Assembly (NCBI RefSeq): GCF_003815035.1 | Contig: NZ_RKRK01000004.1 | Span: 62,001 to 126,000 of the forward strand | DNA length: 64,000 nucleotides | Reading direction: 5' to 3' | DNA from: Abyssicoccus albus | Lineage (GTDB): Bacteria; Bacillota; Bacilli; Staphylococcales; Abyssicoccaceae | Shown here: in pieces, positions 39,770 to 50,457 of the stretch | Layout of the letters: the number at the start of each line of letters is the position of its first letter | Numbering within the stretch: position 1 is the stretch's first letter | Notes under the pieces: generated by a model | Database searches by the model: none | Seen by the model: only the letters and a program-made list of their open reading frames with translations | Told to the model about the DNA's origin: nothing | Made by a program: the position numbers and the translations under genes

Positions 39770-40198
39770 TTAATTACCATTAAACATCCAATGAATACCA
39801 TACTTATCTTTTACAGCACCAAACTCTCCACCCCAAAATTGAACGTCTAGTTCTGCAACAACGATCGAATTAGTATCGCCTGCTACTTTTTTGAATAATT
39901 GTTTCACCGCTTCGCTATTTTCTTTATCGGTCTTGTCATAAGACAACGATAGTTTCATTGCATCTGTAAATTCAGCATCATCACCAAATCGATCCGCAGC
40001 ATAAAGCTTATGACCTAAAATTTCGAACTCCGCATGCATCGTACTGTTATCCGCATCACTTTGCTCAACACCAAAATGTTCTGCCTGTTCCGCTGATACA
40101 GGCATGCGGTTAATGTTTTTTGCTCCGAATAGACTTTCGTAATATTCTAAAGCTTCTTTCGTGTTTTCAAAAGTTAAATATGGAATTAATTGTGTCAT
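39770..40198 (-). CDS. PhnB-like VOC-family protein
   Basis: A 142-residue glyoxalase/bleomycin-fold protein of the PhnB/YjdN group: LIPYLTFENTKEALEYYESLFGA, MHAEFEILGHKLYAAD, and the end WGGEFGAVKDKYGIHWMFNGN. No enzymatic role is established for this group, despite its name it need not act on phosphonates. ATG at 40198 follows AAAGAAGGATTTAA. Confidence 0.85.
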   Translation of the reverse strand: MTQLIPYLTFENTKEALEYYESLFGAKNINRMPVSAEQAEHFGVEQSDADNSTMHAEFEILGHKLYAADRFGDDAEFTDAMKLSLSYDKTDKENSEAVKQLFKKVAGDTNSIVVAELDVQFWGGEFGAVKDKYGIHWMFNGN

Positions 40199-40415
40199 TT
40201 AAATCCTTCTTTCTTTGTAATTATATTATTTACTTATACTTATTAATATACTCATTAAGATAGATTTAAACAAAATATAAATCTTAATAGTTTATATATG
40301 TAGATGTACTCATCTTTCAAGCTTCTAGTCTCTACTGACTTTTATAAGCCATATATTTCACACAAAATCATTCCATTGTTACACTTAAAATAACTAATCG
40401 ATAAGGAGTGTTCAT

Positions 40416-41066
40416 ATGAATATATTAATCGTAGGTGCAAATGGACAAGTTGCGAAACAACTTGTTCATAAAATGAAGGACGAAGGTAAGCATAATCCAA
40501 TCGCTATGGTTAGACGTGAAGACCAGATAGAACAATTTAACTCAATCGGAGTTGAGACGAGATTGATTGATTTAATGGACAACCAACAAACCATTGAAGA
40601 TGGTTTGAACAATATCGATTCAATCGTATTCTCGGCTGGTTCTGGTGGTCATACTGGTGCGGATCAAACCATGTTTATTGATTTAGATGGTGCGGTTAAA
40701 GTAATAGAAGCTGCTAAATCAAAAAATATTAAGCGATTCATTATGGTTTCATCATTTGATACAACACGTAAGGCGATAGAAGAAGCCCCTGAATCGTTCA
40801 GACCGTATGTCATTGCAAAGCACTATGCGGATATTTGGTTAAGAGGATCAGGACTAGACTATACAATTGTTCATCCTGGTAAACTTGAAAACACACCGAG
40901 TACTGGTAAAGTAAACTTAGCCGAACAGGTTGAATTAGGTTCTATTTCAAGAGAAGCAGTTGCAGATGTGTTGTTACAAGTAATTAACAACGATAATACC
41001 ATCGGTAAGGAATTTCAAATTATAGACGGTGATGAGGATATTATAGAAGCGGTTCAAAACTATTAA
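40416..41066 (+). CDS. NAD(P)H-binding SDR-type oxidoreductase (YhfK-like)
   Basis: A 216-residue atypical SDR: MNILIVGANGQVAKQLVHKM with the GxxGxxx loop, MVRREDQ, VFSAGSGGHTGADQT, and FIMVSSFDT. The YVIAKHYAD run holds the Tyr-xxx-Lys pair (Y..AK) in a shifted form. Likely an NAD(P)H-dependent reductase or nucleotide sensor. Substrate unknown. ATG follows AAGGAGTGTTCAT. The upstream gap (40199-40415) is AT-rich and unremarkable. Confidence 0.85.
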   Translation: MNILIVGANGQVAKQLVHKMKDEGKHNPIAMVRREDQIEQFNSIGVETRLIDLMDNQQTIEDGLNNIDSIVFSAGSGGHTGADQTMFIDLDGAVKVIEAAKSKNIKRFIMVSSFDTTRKAIEEAPESFRPYVIAKHYADIWLRGSGLDYTIVHPGKLENTPSTGKVNLAEQVELGSISREAVADVLLQVINNDNTIGKEFQIIDGDEDIIEAVQNY

Positions 41067-41167
41067 TTTGTTATAATAGAAAGATGTTTGGACATTACAA
41101 GATAAATATTCTATTTATTTTTAACTAGATAAGAAAATACTATTTAGTGACTTCGATTCTTTTTCTG

Positions 41168-41320
41168 CAATCAGAATAAATCGTAAATACTCTGAATACC
41201 ACAGGAAAATCAATCAAAATCAGCCTCGTATTCAGAGTAAATCGTAAATACTCTGAATACCACAGGAAAATCAATCAAAATCAACCTCGTATTCAGAGAA
41301 AATCACAAATACTCTGATTA
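41168..41320 (-). repeat. 61-bp palindromic tandem repeat array, locus 1
   Basis: Three units start at 41168, 41229 and 41290 (61-bp period). Each holds TATTCAGAGTA-N9-TACTCTGAATA (31 bp) plus a 30-bp spacer; the two end units are degenerate. The middle AATCGTAAA and the spacer fit the other two arrays only as reverse complements, so this array is in minus orientation. It lies in the 352-nt gap between convergent genes. The rest of the gap is AT-rich apart from the hairpin at 41335. Confidence 0.9.
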
Positions 41321-41334
41321 CGACAAGAAATACA

Positions 41335-41411
41335 AAGAGTCTAGGCATAAGTAATTCATTTTTTATAACTCTTTTTTGAGCTTATTGAACTACTTTTATC
41401 CTAGACTCTTT
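41335..41411 (-). terminator. 77-nt long imperfect hairpin (AGAGTCT element), probable terminator
   Basis: Outer 12-bp stem AAAGAGTCTAGG / CCTAGACTCTTT, then pairing AAGTAATTCA / TGAACTACTT and ATAACTC / GAGCTTAT around a T-rich loop. It starts 8 nt past the lipoprotein stop. On the minus strand it begins AGAGTCTAGGATAAAAGTA, like the AGAGTCTGGGACGTAAGTA element at 51284, and likewise precedes a 61-bp array. Confidence 0.7.
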
Positions 41412-41418
41412 TAAAATT

Positions 41419-42801
41419 TTATTCCCCTTGATATTCGTGTTCATTGTTGTAAGGCCAGATATGTCTATTAATACTTTCTTTAAACAGTTTGAGTACTTCT
41501 GCATCATCAATTGGCTTAAACAACATGTCTCTCCCATGTCTATCAATTTTTATATTCGGTTTTGCATACGTACCTGCCGCAATATTATCTTGATTGAATG
41601 TAGCTTTATACACTTTACCATTATCAGCAAATACATATTTCTCCATTTCAGTTTCTGGTTTCACTTCATTACCATATGCTTCAGCAGTTGAAAGATTAGA
41701 AATTGGATCTTGAGTTAAGTCGACTACCCCATCATTCGGTGTATAAGCAGTAAAGTAAAATAAAGCATGAATATCATATCCATCATACCCTGGTGAATCT
41801 TGAGTTGCTATCATAATTTCACCATCACTAGACTTAATGTATGTGTCACCACCACCATGATTCCCAAAGAAAAAGGTCCTACTTGTAATCATCTTATCAT
41901 TGCCAATGACTTTCGGAATGTAACCCATTGTTTTAAATTCATCCTTTATTTGTTGACCAATACTTGAATCCATATTACTATAATTCAATGCAAATTCACT
42001 TGCATCTAATGTTGTTGAATTTACTGTTAGAAACATTGTACTATTTATTGGTACCTTTTCCATTCTTATTTTTTCACCATCAAAATTCATCACTAACATT
42101 TCATTTTGAAGAGGATTTTCATGAAAATATAAAACTTTACCCGTTTGATCAGTAGTATTACTAATAATTCTGTGGAATGGATCGCCATACTTTTCACGAA
42201 TTTCTTTTTCGCCATATTCATCGTTATGGATATCCGCTATTCCAACTTTAGCAACTTCACCTTTTTTCTCATCAGGTAAAACTACCAATTCATTAAACTC
42301 AAATGTTGGTCCAATACCAATTAGACCTCCACGTCTACTTGTCACTTCATACTTATTCTCTATTTCACTCATAGGAAGTCCATTTTTAAATTTGCCAAAC
42401 CCTTCAGTGTTAACATCTAACGCTGATTTGATAAAGTTTTCATCCATTATATCTATTGAACCATCTTCAGATATCCAACTCACATCTCCACTTAACGAGT
42501 TACTATTATTAGATGTATCTTCTTCTGACTCTTCAGTTACTTCATCCTCAGAACCTTCATTATCTTCAACTGCTGCTATTTCTTCAGTAGAATTTTCCTG
42601 TTCATCACCTTCTGCTTTCTTAGCTTTTGACTCTTCTGTTGTTTCTTCTTCATTAGAATTCTCTTGTGATGATTGTTCATTCTCATTCACTTCTTTATCT
42701 TCAACTACTTCTGTTGAATTTTCGTTATTATCTTCTGATGAACTTTGACATGCTGACAGTAACAAACAACTAGTAATAGAAACTATGTATATTTTTTTCA
42801 T
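41419..42801 (-). CDS. Large uncharacterised lipoprotein
   Basis: A 460-residue protein with a lipoprotein signal ending LLLSAC (Cys 18). A very acidic Glu/Ser/Asn linker of about 85 residues follows, then a folded part (105-460). Within it, KFKNGLPMSEIENKYEVTSRR and EKEIREKYGDPFHRI hint at repeated small modules of the kind seen in staphylococcal lipoproteins. I do not recognise the family. Start ATG at 42801 with GGGAGGTAAATA upstream. Exposed on the outside of the membrane. Confidence 0.75.
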   Translation of the reverse strand: MKKIYIVSITSCLLLSACQSSSEDNNENSTEVVEDKEVNENEQSSQENSNEEETTEESKAKKAEGDEQENSTEEIAAVEDNEGSEDEVTEESEEDTSNNSNSLSGDVSWISEDGSIDIMDENFIKSALDVNTEGFGKFKNGLPMSEIENKYEVTSRRGGLIGIGPTFEFNELVVLPDEKKGEVAKVGIADIHNDEYGEKEIREKYGDPFHRIISNTTDQTGKVLYFHENPLQNEMLVMNFDGEKIRMEKVPINSTMFLTVNSTTLDASEFALNYSNMDSSIGQQIKDEFKTMGYIPKVIGNDKMITSRTFFFGNHGGGDTYIKSSDGEIMIATQDSPGYDGYDIHALFYFTAYTPNDGVVDLTQDPISNLSTAEAYGNEVKPETEMEKYVFADNGKVYKATFNQDNIAAGTYAKPNIKIDRHGRDMLFKPIDDAEVLKLFKESINRHIWPYNNEHEYQGE

Positions 42802-42878
42802 TATTTACCTCCCTATTGATATACATTTATTTTAACATTCGACAAATAACAATTGTTTAATTTTTTGTAAATTTTTAA

Positions 42879-42915
<37 letters not shown>

Positions 42916-42936
42916 TTATATGATAAAGCTAAATGT

Positions 42937-42954
42937 TTGTAAAAAAATTCACAA
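42937..42954. promoter_or_regulatory. Rex-like box upstream of fda
   Basis: TTGTAAAAAAATTCACAA matches the staphylococcal Rex consensus TTGTGAAWWWWTTCACAA at 17 of 18 positions. It lies 96 nt upstream of the fda ATG, ahead of a likely promoter TTGTAT-17 nt-TAAAAT near 42984-43012. Confidence 0.6.
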
Positions 42955-43049
42955 AAGAGACACCAATATAAAGGTTAAACGATTGTATATACCGAGTAAC
43001 TATTATAAAATATAAGTGGATTAAATATAAATTCAAAGGAGAGTTGTTC

Positions 43050-43940
43050 ATGCATAAAGAACACTTAGAAATCGCAAAAAATGGTAAAGGATTTATCGCT
43101 GCATTAGACCAATCAGGTGGTTCAACACCTAAAGCATTGAAATCTTATGGTGTAGACGAAAGTGAATACTCAAATGAACAAGAAATGTTCGATTTAGTTC
43201 ACGAAATGCGTTCACGTATTATTACATCACCAGCATTCACTTCAGATAAAGTCGTTGGTGCTATTCTTTTCGAACGTACTATGGATTCAAAAATCGACGG
43301 TAAATACACTGCTGATTATTTATCAGATATTGGTGTTGTACCGTACTTAAAAGTAGACAAAGGGTTAGCTGATCTTGAAAATGGTGTTCAACTGATGAAT
43401 CCTATGCCTGAATTAGATGCATTATTAGACCGCGCTGTTGAGCGTAACATCTTTGGTACTAAAATGCGTTCTAACATTATGGAATTAAATGAAGAAGGTA
43501 TTAAAGAAGTTGTTAAGCAACAATTTGAAGTCGGTAAACAAATCATTGCTAAAGGCTTAGTTCCAATTATCGAGCCAGAAGTAAATATCGACGCAAAAGA
43601 TAAAGAACAAATTGAAGAAGTACTTAAAAATGAAATCTTAAAAGAATTAGATCAATTATCAGAAGAACAACCAGTAATGTTAAAATTAACGATCCCTACT
43701 AAACCTAATGCATACAAAGAATTAGTAGATCACCCACGTGTAGTTCGTGTAGTTGCTTTATCTGGTGGATACTCTAGAGAAGATGCTAATGAAAAACTTG
43801 CTCAAAACGAAGGTGTCATTGCAAGCTTCTCACGTGCATTAATCAATGATTTACGTAAATCTCAATCTGATGAAGAATTTAACAAAAACTTACAAGATAC
43901 AATCGATTCTATCTACGATGCATCTGTAAATAAAAAATAA
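43050..43940 (+). CDS. fda: Class I fructose-bisphosphate aldolase
   Basis: Splits fructose-1,6-bisphosphate in glycolysis through a Schiff-base lysine. The 296-residue protein begins [30 protein letters not shown] and has [16 protein letters not shown], then [14 protein letters not shown] and [17 protein letters not shown] with the Schiff-base Lys. [15 protein letters not shown] forms the phosphate site. The start is the ATG at 43050, 7 nt after AAAGGAGAG; a TTG two codons earlier is inside that spacing. The enzyme is the staphylococcal Fda type. Confidence 0.96.
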   Translation: MHKEHLEIAKNGKGFIAALDQSGGSTPKALKSYGVDESEYSNEQEMFDLVHEMRSRIITSPAFTSDKVVGAILFERTMDSKIDGKYTADYLSDIGVVPYLKVDKGLADLENGVQLMNPMPELDALLDRAVERNIFGTKMRSNIMELNEEGIKEVVKQQFEVGKQIIAKGLVPIIEPEVNIDAKDKEQIEEVLKNEILKELDQLSEEQPVMLKLTIPTKPNAYKELVDHPRVVRVVALSGGYSREDANEKLAQNEGVIASFSRALINDLRKSQSDEEFNKNLQDTIDSIYDASVNKK

Positions 43941-43954
43941 TTTTCTCTCATAAA

Positions 43955-43990
43955 CAAGTGATGCGACAGCCTTTTGGCTTGCATCGCTTG
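43955..43990 (+). terminator. Terminator of fda
   Basis: CAAGTGATGC / GCATCGCTTG stem with an inner AGCC-TTTT-GGCT hairpin, 15 nt after the stop, followed by TATTATTTTA. Confidence 0.75.
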
Positions 43991-44019
43991 TATTATTTTA
44001 AAATATTTGTTGTTTTTAC

Positions 44020-44155
44020 TAGACAAAGGTCATCTATCAGTGTACAATTGGTTTATAAGATCAATAACTACAAAGAACAACTAATTCACATATTACAAAA
44101 AGTAATCGTGTTCGTGTAATTGTTCGGTACTTTTTGTAATATGTGAATTTTTTTA
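44020..44155 (+). ncRNA. Long structured cspA leader or stand-alone small RNA with 22-bp hairpin
   Basis: Promoter TAGACA (44020-44025)-17 nt-TACAAT (44043-44048). About 40 nt later comes a perfect 22-bp stem (44093-44114 with 44128-44149) around a 13-nt loop, followed by TTTTTTT. It can act as a strong terminator giving an RNA of about 100 nt. It also fits the cspA 5' leader, since S. aureus cspA mRNA carries a long hairpin cut by RNase III. No second strong promoter is visible between the hairpin and cspA. Confidence 0.6.
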
Positions 44156-44206
44156 GTATTTAGTAAGGCAAGGTTTTATAATAATTTATATGGAGGTCAT
44201 TATATT

Positions 44207-44410
44207 ATGACACAACAAGGTACAGTAAAATGGTTTAACGCAGACAAAGGTTTTGGATTCATCGAAGTTGAAGGTGGAGACGATGTATTCGCTCACTTCT
44301 CAGCAATTCAAGGTGAAGGTTACAAAACTTTAGAAGAAGGACAAGCTGTTGAATTCGAAATCGAAGAAGGCCAACGTGGACCTCAAGCAGCTAACATCGT
44401 TAAATTATAA
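44207..44410 (+). CDS. cspA: Cold-shock protein CspA
   Basis: A 67-residue single-domain RNA chaperone that melts secondary structure. It has RNP1 KGFGFIEV and RNP2 VFAHFSAI, with [14 protein letters not shown] at the start. ATG at 44207 follows TGGAGGTCATTATATT. Its long structured leader suggests control by RNA folding or by CspA binding its own mRNA. Confidence 0.97.
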   Translation: MTQQGTVKWFNADKGFGFIEVEGGDDVFAHFSAIQGEGYKTLEEGQAVEFEIEEGQRGPQAANIVKL

Positions 44411-44430
44411 TATAATTTAAATGAAACCTT

Positions 44431-44463
44431 AAAAAAGGCACTGACTTAGTCAGTGCCTTTTTT
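44431..44463. terminator. Bidirectional terminator between cspA and nrdG
   Basis: A 14-bp perfect stem AAAAAAGGCACTGA / TCAGTGCCTTTTTT with a 5-nt loop, between convergent genes. Confidence 0.9.
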
Positions 44464-44474
44464 GTTTTGCCTAT

Positions 44475-44966
44475 TTATTGTTGGTTTGATAAATAATGTA
44501 TTCTCTGATTATGCGACCCTCTAAATTTCAAAGACAAATCTTTTAAATAATTAACAAATGGTCCATCTACTAATACGTCAATTTGATCTAATACATCCTT
44601 TAAATCAGGATCTCGTTCGATATACTCTCTCATATAACCAGACCACATCCAAATATCTTTTTCCTGACCAAATTCTTTTCTTACTCTTTTTATAAGGGGA
44701 TTTACAATAATTAAGTTTTGTAATGGCTCCCCTCCTAAGATTGATACCCCTTGAATATAAGGTTTCCTTAAATAATTAATTATCTCATCAAGTACTAATT
44801 CATCGAACTGACGTCCTTTATTAAAACCCCAAATGCTTGCATTAAAGCAATCTTTGCAATGAAAAGTACATCCTGATACATATACGCTCACTCTAATCCC
44901 TTCCCCATCCGTATATACTTCAGGCATCACTCTGGCGATATACCCTTGTCCATCATACTTAGACAT
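44475..44966 (-). CDS. nrdG: Anaerobic ribonucleotide reductase activating protein NrdG
   Basis: Radical SAM activase that installs the glycyl radical in NrdD. The 163-residue protein has the CxxxCxxC-type cluster motif in GCTFHCKDCFN and GVSILGGEPLQN. ATG at 44966 overlaps the nrdD stop by one base (TGATG) with ATATGGAG 8 nt upstream. It is translationally coupled to nrdD. Confidence 0.95.
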   Translation of the reverse strand: MSKYDGQGYIARVMPEVYTDGEGIRVSVYVSGCTFHCKDCFNASIWGFNKGRQFDELVLDEIINYLRKPYIQGVSILGGEPLQNLIIVNPLIKRVRKEFGQEKDIWMWSGYMREYIERDPDLKDVLDQIDVLVDGPFVNYLKDLSLKFRGSHNQRIHYLSNQQ

Positions 44967-46807
44967 CACTTATTCTCCATATGCTTCACACGATTTGATA
45001 TTTCTTTATGTCGCCCATTTACCATAGGACGCTTTAATGGATTACCTAGATAACCACATGTTCTTTTGACGACATCTGTCGTGTCAGGATTCGTATTATT
45101 GCAGTTGGGACATTTAAAACCTTTCTCAGTCGGTGTAAAGTCACCTTCAAATTCACATTCATAGCAATGATCTATCGGTGTATTTGTCCCTAAATATCCT
45201 ATTTTGTCGTAAGCATAATCCCACACTGTCTCTAGCGCTTTTGGATTATGTTTTAAGGTTGGATATTCCGCATAATGAATAAATCCACCTGTAGAATATT
45301 TAGCAAACCTTTTTTCGAAGTCCAATTTTTCAAAAGGTGATACTTTCTTTCTAACATCGTAGTGAAAGGAGTTTGTGTAATATTCTTTATCCGTCACATG
45401 TTCTATATACCCAAATCGTTCCATGTCAAGTTTTGCAAAACGATCTGTTAAAGATTCGCTCGGTGTACCATACACGCTAAATTGTACATTGTATTCATTA
45501 GATAGGTTCAACGCATATTGATGTATATGTTTTAAGATGTTTTCAACGTGATCAATTGCTTCGTCATCTGCCTCCCATTGGGGATGATACAACAACGTTC
45601 CAACTTCATATAGTCCAATATAACCTATGCTAATAGTTGAGCGCTTATTGTAAAATAATGCCTCAACCTCTTTATTATCTTTAAATTTTTTACCGAAAGC
45701 ACCATGTTCATATAAGATGGGTGCATTCTTGATCTCAACCTCTTTTAATCGCTCTATTCGGTAAAGACATGCATCTTTAATGATATCTAATTTTGCATCC
45801 AATATATTCATAAATACATCAAGATCACCTTTTGATTCAATCGCAATTCTCGGTAAATTGAGTGTCACTACACCCATATTAAATCGCCCATTATTGATAT
45901 ATTCGCCATGTTCCTCATACGCATTTAAGAAGCTCCGGCACCCCATTGGCACTTTGAAGTCACCGATCATTTCAGACAATGCCTTATAGTTCAATACATC
46001 AGGATACATCCGTTTGATACTGCATTGTAAAGCCAATTGCTTCACATTATAGTTTGGATCATTAGGTTTTAAATTAACACCTTCTTTTAAACTAAAAACA
46101 AGTTTTGGAAAAATTGCAGTTGTTCCATCTCTCCCAAGTCCTTTAATACGAGTATTTAATATCGCGCGTTGGATTAATACACTATATTGATCAGTCCCTA
46201 ATCCAAAGCCAAATGTGACGAACGGTGTTTGTCCATTCGATGTATACAGAGTATTCACTTCATATTCGAGAGATTGGATTGCGTCATTAATATCTTTCTC
46301 TACGTTTTGTTTTATATATTCATCTCGTCGTGCTTCAGCAATAAATTGATTTGCAACGATTCTATGTTTCTCTTCATTTAATTGTGCATATGTACTTAAT
46401 ACCTCATCGATTCGATCGACCGAGCAACCACCATATTGACTACTTGCGACATTAGCAATAATTTGTGAAATTTGTGCTGCTGCCGTTTGAATCGATTTAG
46501 GAGGCTCTACTACTGCATTTCCTATTTGAAATCCATGCTTTAGCATGCCTTCGATATCAATTAAACAACAATTTGTCATCGGCATATACGGATGATAATC
46601 TAGATCATGGAAATGAATATCACCATTCAAATGAGCTTTTCTAACATGCTCAGGTAACATCTCTAATCCAATATGCTTTGCAACCGTTCCTGCTGTTAAA
46701 TCACGTAATGTATTAAACACATTAGCGTCTTTATTCGCATTTTCATTAACTATCGATTCTTCCCTTTGGACAAGTTGTTGCAATTTATCTTCTAATTGAT
46801 GATGCAT
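44966..46807 (-). CDS. nrdD: Anaerobic ribonucleoside-triphosphate reductase NrdD
   Basis: Makes dNTPs without oxygen. The 613-residue protein contains the active-site region AAAQISQIIANVASSQYGGCSVDRIDE, the zinc ribbon CYECEF..CPNCNN, and the glycyl-radical loop RTCGYLGNP near residue 585. No N-terminal ATP-cone is visible, which also applies to the shorter staphylococcal enzymes as I recall them. ATG at 46807 follows AATGGGGTATATTCT. A Rex-like box lies 192-209 nt upstream. Confidence 0.95.
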   Translation of the reverse strand: MHHQLEDKLQQLVQREESIVNENANKDANVFNTLRDLTAGTVAKHIGLEMLPEHVRKAHLNGDIHFHDLDYHPYMPMTNCCLIDIEGMLKHGFQIGNAVVEPPKSIQTAAAQISQIIANVASSQYGGCSVDRIDEVLSTYAQLNEEKHRIVANQFIAEARRDEYIKQNVEKDINDAIQSLEYEVNTLYTSNGQTPFVTFGFGLGTDQYSVLIQRAILNTRIKGLGRDGTTAIFPKLVFSLKEGVNLKPNDPNYNVKQLALQCSIKRMYPDVLNYKALSEMIGDFKVPMGCRSFLNAYEEHGEYINNGRFNMGVVTLNLPRIAIESKGDLDVFMNILDAKLDIIKDACLYRIERLKEVEIKNAPILYEHGAFGKKFKDNKEVEALFYNKRSTISIGYIGLYEVGTLLYHPQWEADDEAIDHVENILKHIHQYALNLSNEYNVQFSVYGTPSESLTDRFAKLDMERFGYIEHVTDKEYYTNSFHYDVRKKVSPFEKLDFEKRFAKYSTGGFIHYAEYPTLKHNPKALETVWDYAYDKIGYLGTNTPIDHCYECEFEGDFTPTEKGFKCPNCNNTNPDTTDVVKRTCGYLGNPLKRPMVNGRHKEISNRVKHMENK

Positions 46808-46998
46808 AGAATATACCCCATTCCTTTATATAGTGTTTACAATTTAAATTTAACACTATATATAGCGTTTTCAAGTGTATTACTAAAGCTTTAATAAATC
46901 GTCACATCAGAATAATTATTTTAAAAAAGACAAAACCATACATATCAATATACTTTTATGCTTTTTATAATATATTTATTATGAACCTTATTTTATAA

Positions 46999-47016
46999 TC
47001 GTGATATTTATCACAA
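46999..47016. promoter_or_regulatory. Rex-like box between nrdD and the radical SAM gene
   Basis: TCGTGATATTTATCACAA fits the 18-bp Rex layout TTGTGA-N6-TCACAA with one mismatch. It sits in the 312-nt divergent gap, which otherwise is AT-rich. One site could serve both divergent transcripts. Confidence 0.6.
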
Positions 47017-47119
47017 CTGAATATCAAATAACACGATACAATGACATTATTCAATAAATTATTTCATACTACCAATAAAGTTGTAAAATAAATATATGAT
47101 TAAATAAAGGATGATGACG

Positions 47120-48259
47120 ATGCAATTCAATATGAACTACGATGAAAATCCATTTATTGTAATATGGGAGTTAACACGTGCTTGTGAATTAAAATGTTTA
47201 CACTGTCGTGCAGAAGCTCAATTTAGAAGAGATCCGAGAGAACTATCATTCGAGCAAGGTAAAGCTTTAATTGATGATATTAAAACAATGGGTAATGCGA
47301 TGTTAGTCTTTACGGGTGGCGATCCTTTGATGAGACCTGATGTCTTTGATATAGCCAAATATGCCATAGACAAAGGTGTACGTGTTTCAATGACGCCATC
47401 AGCAACACCTAATGTGACAAAAGAAGCAATGCAAACTGCTAAAGATATCGGCTTATCACGTTGGGCATTCAGCTTAGACGGTCCTACTGCTGAAATTCAC
47501 GATCATTTCAGAGGAACGAGTGGATCATTTGACCTGACAATGAATGCTATTAACTACTTAAATGAACTTGAGATGCCATTACAAATTAACACGGTTGTAT
47601 CTAACTACAATTTAGACACACTCGATGAAATGGCTGCACTCGTGAAAGAGCTGAATTGTGTATTGTGGAGTGTCTTCTTCTTAGTACCAACTGGACGTGG
47701 TCAAACGAAAGATATGATTAGTCCCGCAGAGCATGAAAGAGTCTTCAGATGGTTGTATCAATTGTCGAAAGAAGTAGACTTCGATATTAAAACAACCGCT
47801 GCACAACATTTTCGTCGAGTTGTCATTCAGTCTAAACAACGTGAACATAAAAAAGAAGGTCATGATGAAGTTCCAATCCAATACCAACAAGCATTAATGA
47901 ATGGTACAACTGGAACAATTGATGGTTTAGGCAGAGCGCCTAAAGGTGTGAATGACGGGAATGGATTTATCTTCGTCTCACATACTGGTGATGTCTATCC
48001 AAGTGGATTGTTGCCTGTCAAAGTCGGCAGTGTAAAAGAAGAGAAACTATCTGAAATATATCGTAACTCACCAATTCTAAAAGACTTAAGAAATCCAGAT
48101 AAATATAAAGGTAAATGTGGAGTATGTGAGTTTAGAAATGTATGCGGAGGATCTAGATCAAGAGCTTACGCAATGACGGGTGATTACATGGAAAGCGAAC
48201 CATATTGCGTCTATATTCCAGAAGTGTTAAGAAAGAAAAAGAAGAAAAGAATTTCATGA
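47120..48259 (+). CDS. Radical SAM/SPASM protein (TIGR04053-like)
   Basis: A 379-residue protein. Radical SAM motif CELKCLHCRAEA (about 24-35), GGDPLMRP, SLDGPTAEIHDHFRG, and a C-terminal SPASM-type Cys set CGVCEFRNVCGGSRSRAY...PYC. This fits the TIGR04053 group, close to heme-d1/AhbD-like and peptide-modifying SPASM enzymes. No precursor peptide gene is visible nearby. The reaction is unknown. ATG at 47120 follows AAAGG by 9 nt; ATGs at 47111 and 47114 lie inside that spacing. Confidence 0.82.
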   Translation: MQFNMNYDENPFIVIWELTRACELKCLHCRAEAQFRRDPRELSFEQGKALIDDIKTMGNAMLVFTGGDPLMRPDVFDIAKYAIDKGVRVSMTPSATPNVTKEAMQTAKDIGLSRWAFSLDGPTAEIHDHFRGTSGSFDLTMNAINYLNELEMPLQINTVVSNYNLDTLDEMAALVKELNCVLWSVFFLVPTGRGQTKDMISPAEHERVFRWLYQLSKEVDFDIKTTAAQHFRRVVIQSKQREHKKEGHDEVPIQYQQALMNGTTGTIDGLGRAPKGVNDGNGFIFVSHTGDVYPSGLLPVKVGSVKEEKLSEIYRNSPILKDLRNPDKYKGKCGVCEFRNVCGGSRSRAYAMTGDYMESEPYCVYIPEVLRKKKKKRIS

Positions 48260-48262
48260 AAT

Positions 48263-48296
48263 AAAACAGCGCGTAAACAATTTTACGCGCTGTTTT
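48263..48296. terminator. Bidirectional terminator between the radical SAM gene and groEL
   Basis: A 15-bp perfect stem AAAACAGCGCGTAAA / TTTACGCGCTGTTTT with a CAAT loop, between convergent genes. Confidence 0.9.
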
Positions 48297-48320
48297 AATT
48301 CTATAAATGAAGATAAATAA

Positions 48321-50254
<1,934 letters not shown>

Positions 50255-50306
50255 TGTAAATCCTCCCTTATTTAGTATTTTTTTATTATAAATATTATCA
50301 AATGTA

Positions 50307-50333
50307 TTAGCACTCTATACATTTGATTGCTAA
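50307..50333. promoter_or_regulatory. CIRCE element (HrcA operator) of groESL
   Basis: TTAGCACTC-N9-GATTGCTAA differs from the CIRCE consensus TTAGCACTC-N9-GAGTGCTAA at one base. It lies 53-79 nt upstream of the groES start, in the leader or promoter. Confidence 0.92.
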
Positions 50334-50348
50334 TACATTTATTATATT

Positions 50349-50365
50349 AATCAAAGTTGGTCAAA
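50349..50365 (+). promoter_or_regulatory. CtsR-like box upstream of groESL
   Basis: AATCAAA-GTT-GGTCAAA resembles the CtsR direct repeat RGTCAAA-NAN-RGTCAAA with two mismatches. Dual HrcA/CtsR control of groESL is known in staphylococci. Confidence 0.6.
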
Positions 50366-50457
50366 ATTGCAACTATTTTGTTCTTGTTTTTTTAAAAATT
50401 TAATCCATGATATAATAGGTCCATTGAATGAATTAATTAGAATAGGAGCATTATTAA

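Noticed and set aside
43044-43049. Longer fda start at TTG
   Set aside because: The ATG at 43050 has ideal spacing from AAAGGAGAG and matches the known N-terminus MHKEHLE-type.
47120-48259. RiPP biosynthetic cluster around the radical SAM/SPASM gene
   Set aside because: No short precursor gene, protease or exporter lies beside it; the flanks are nrdD and groEL.
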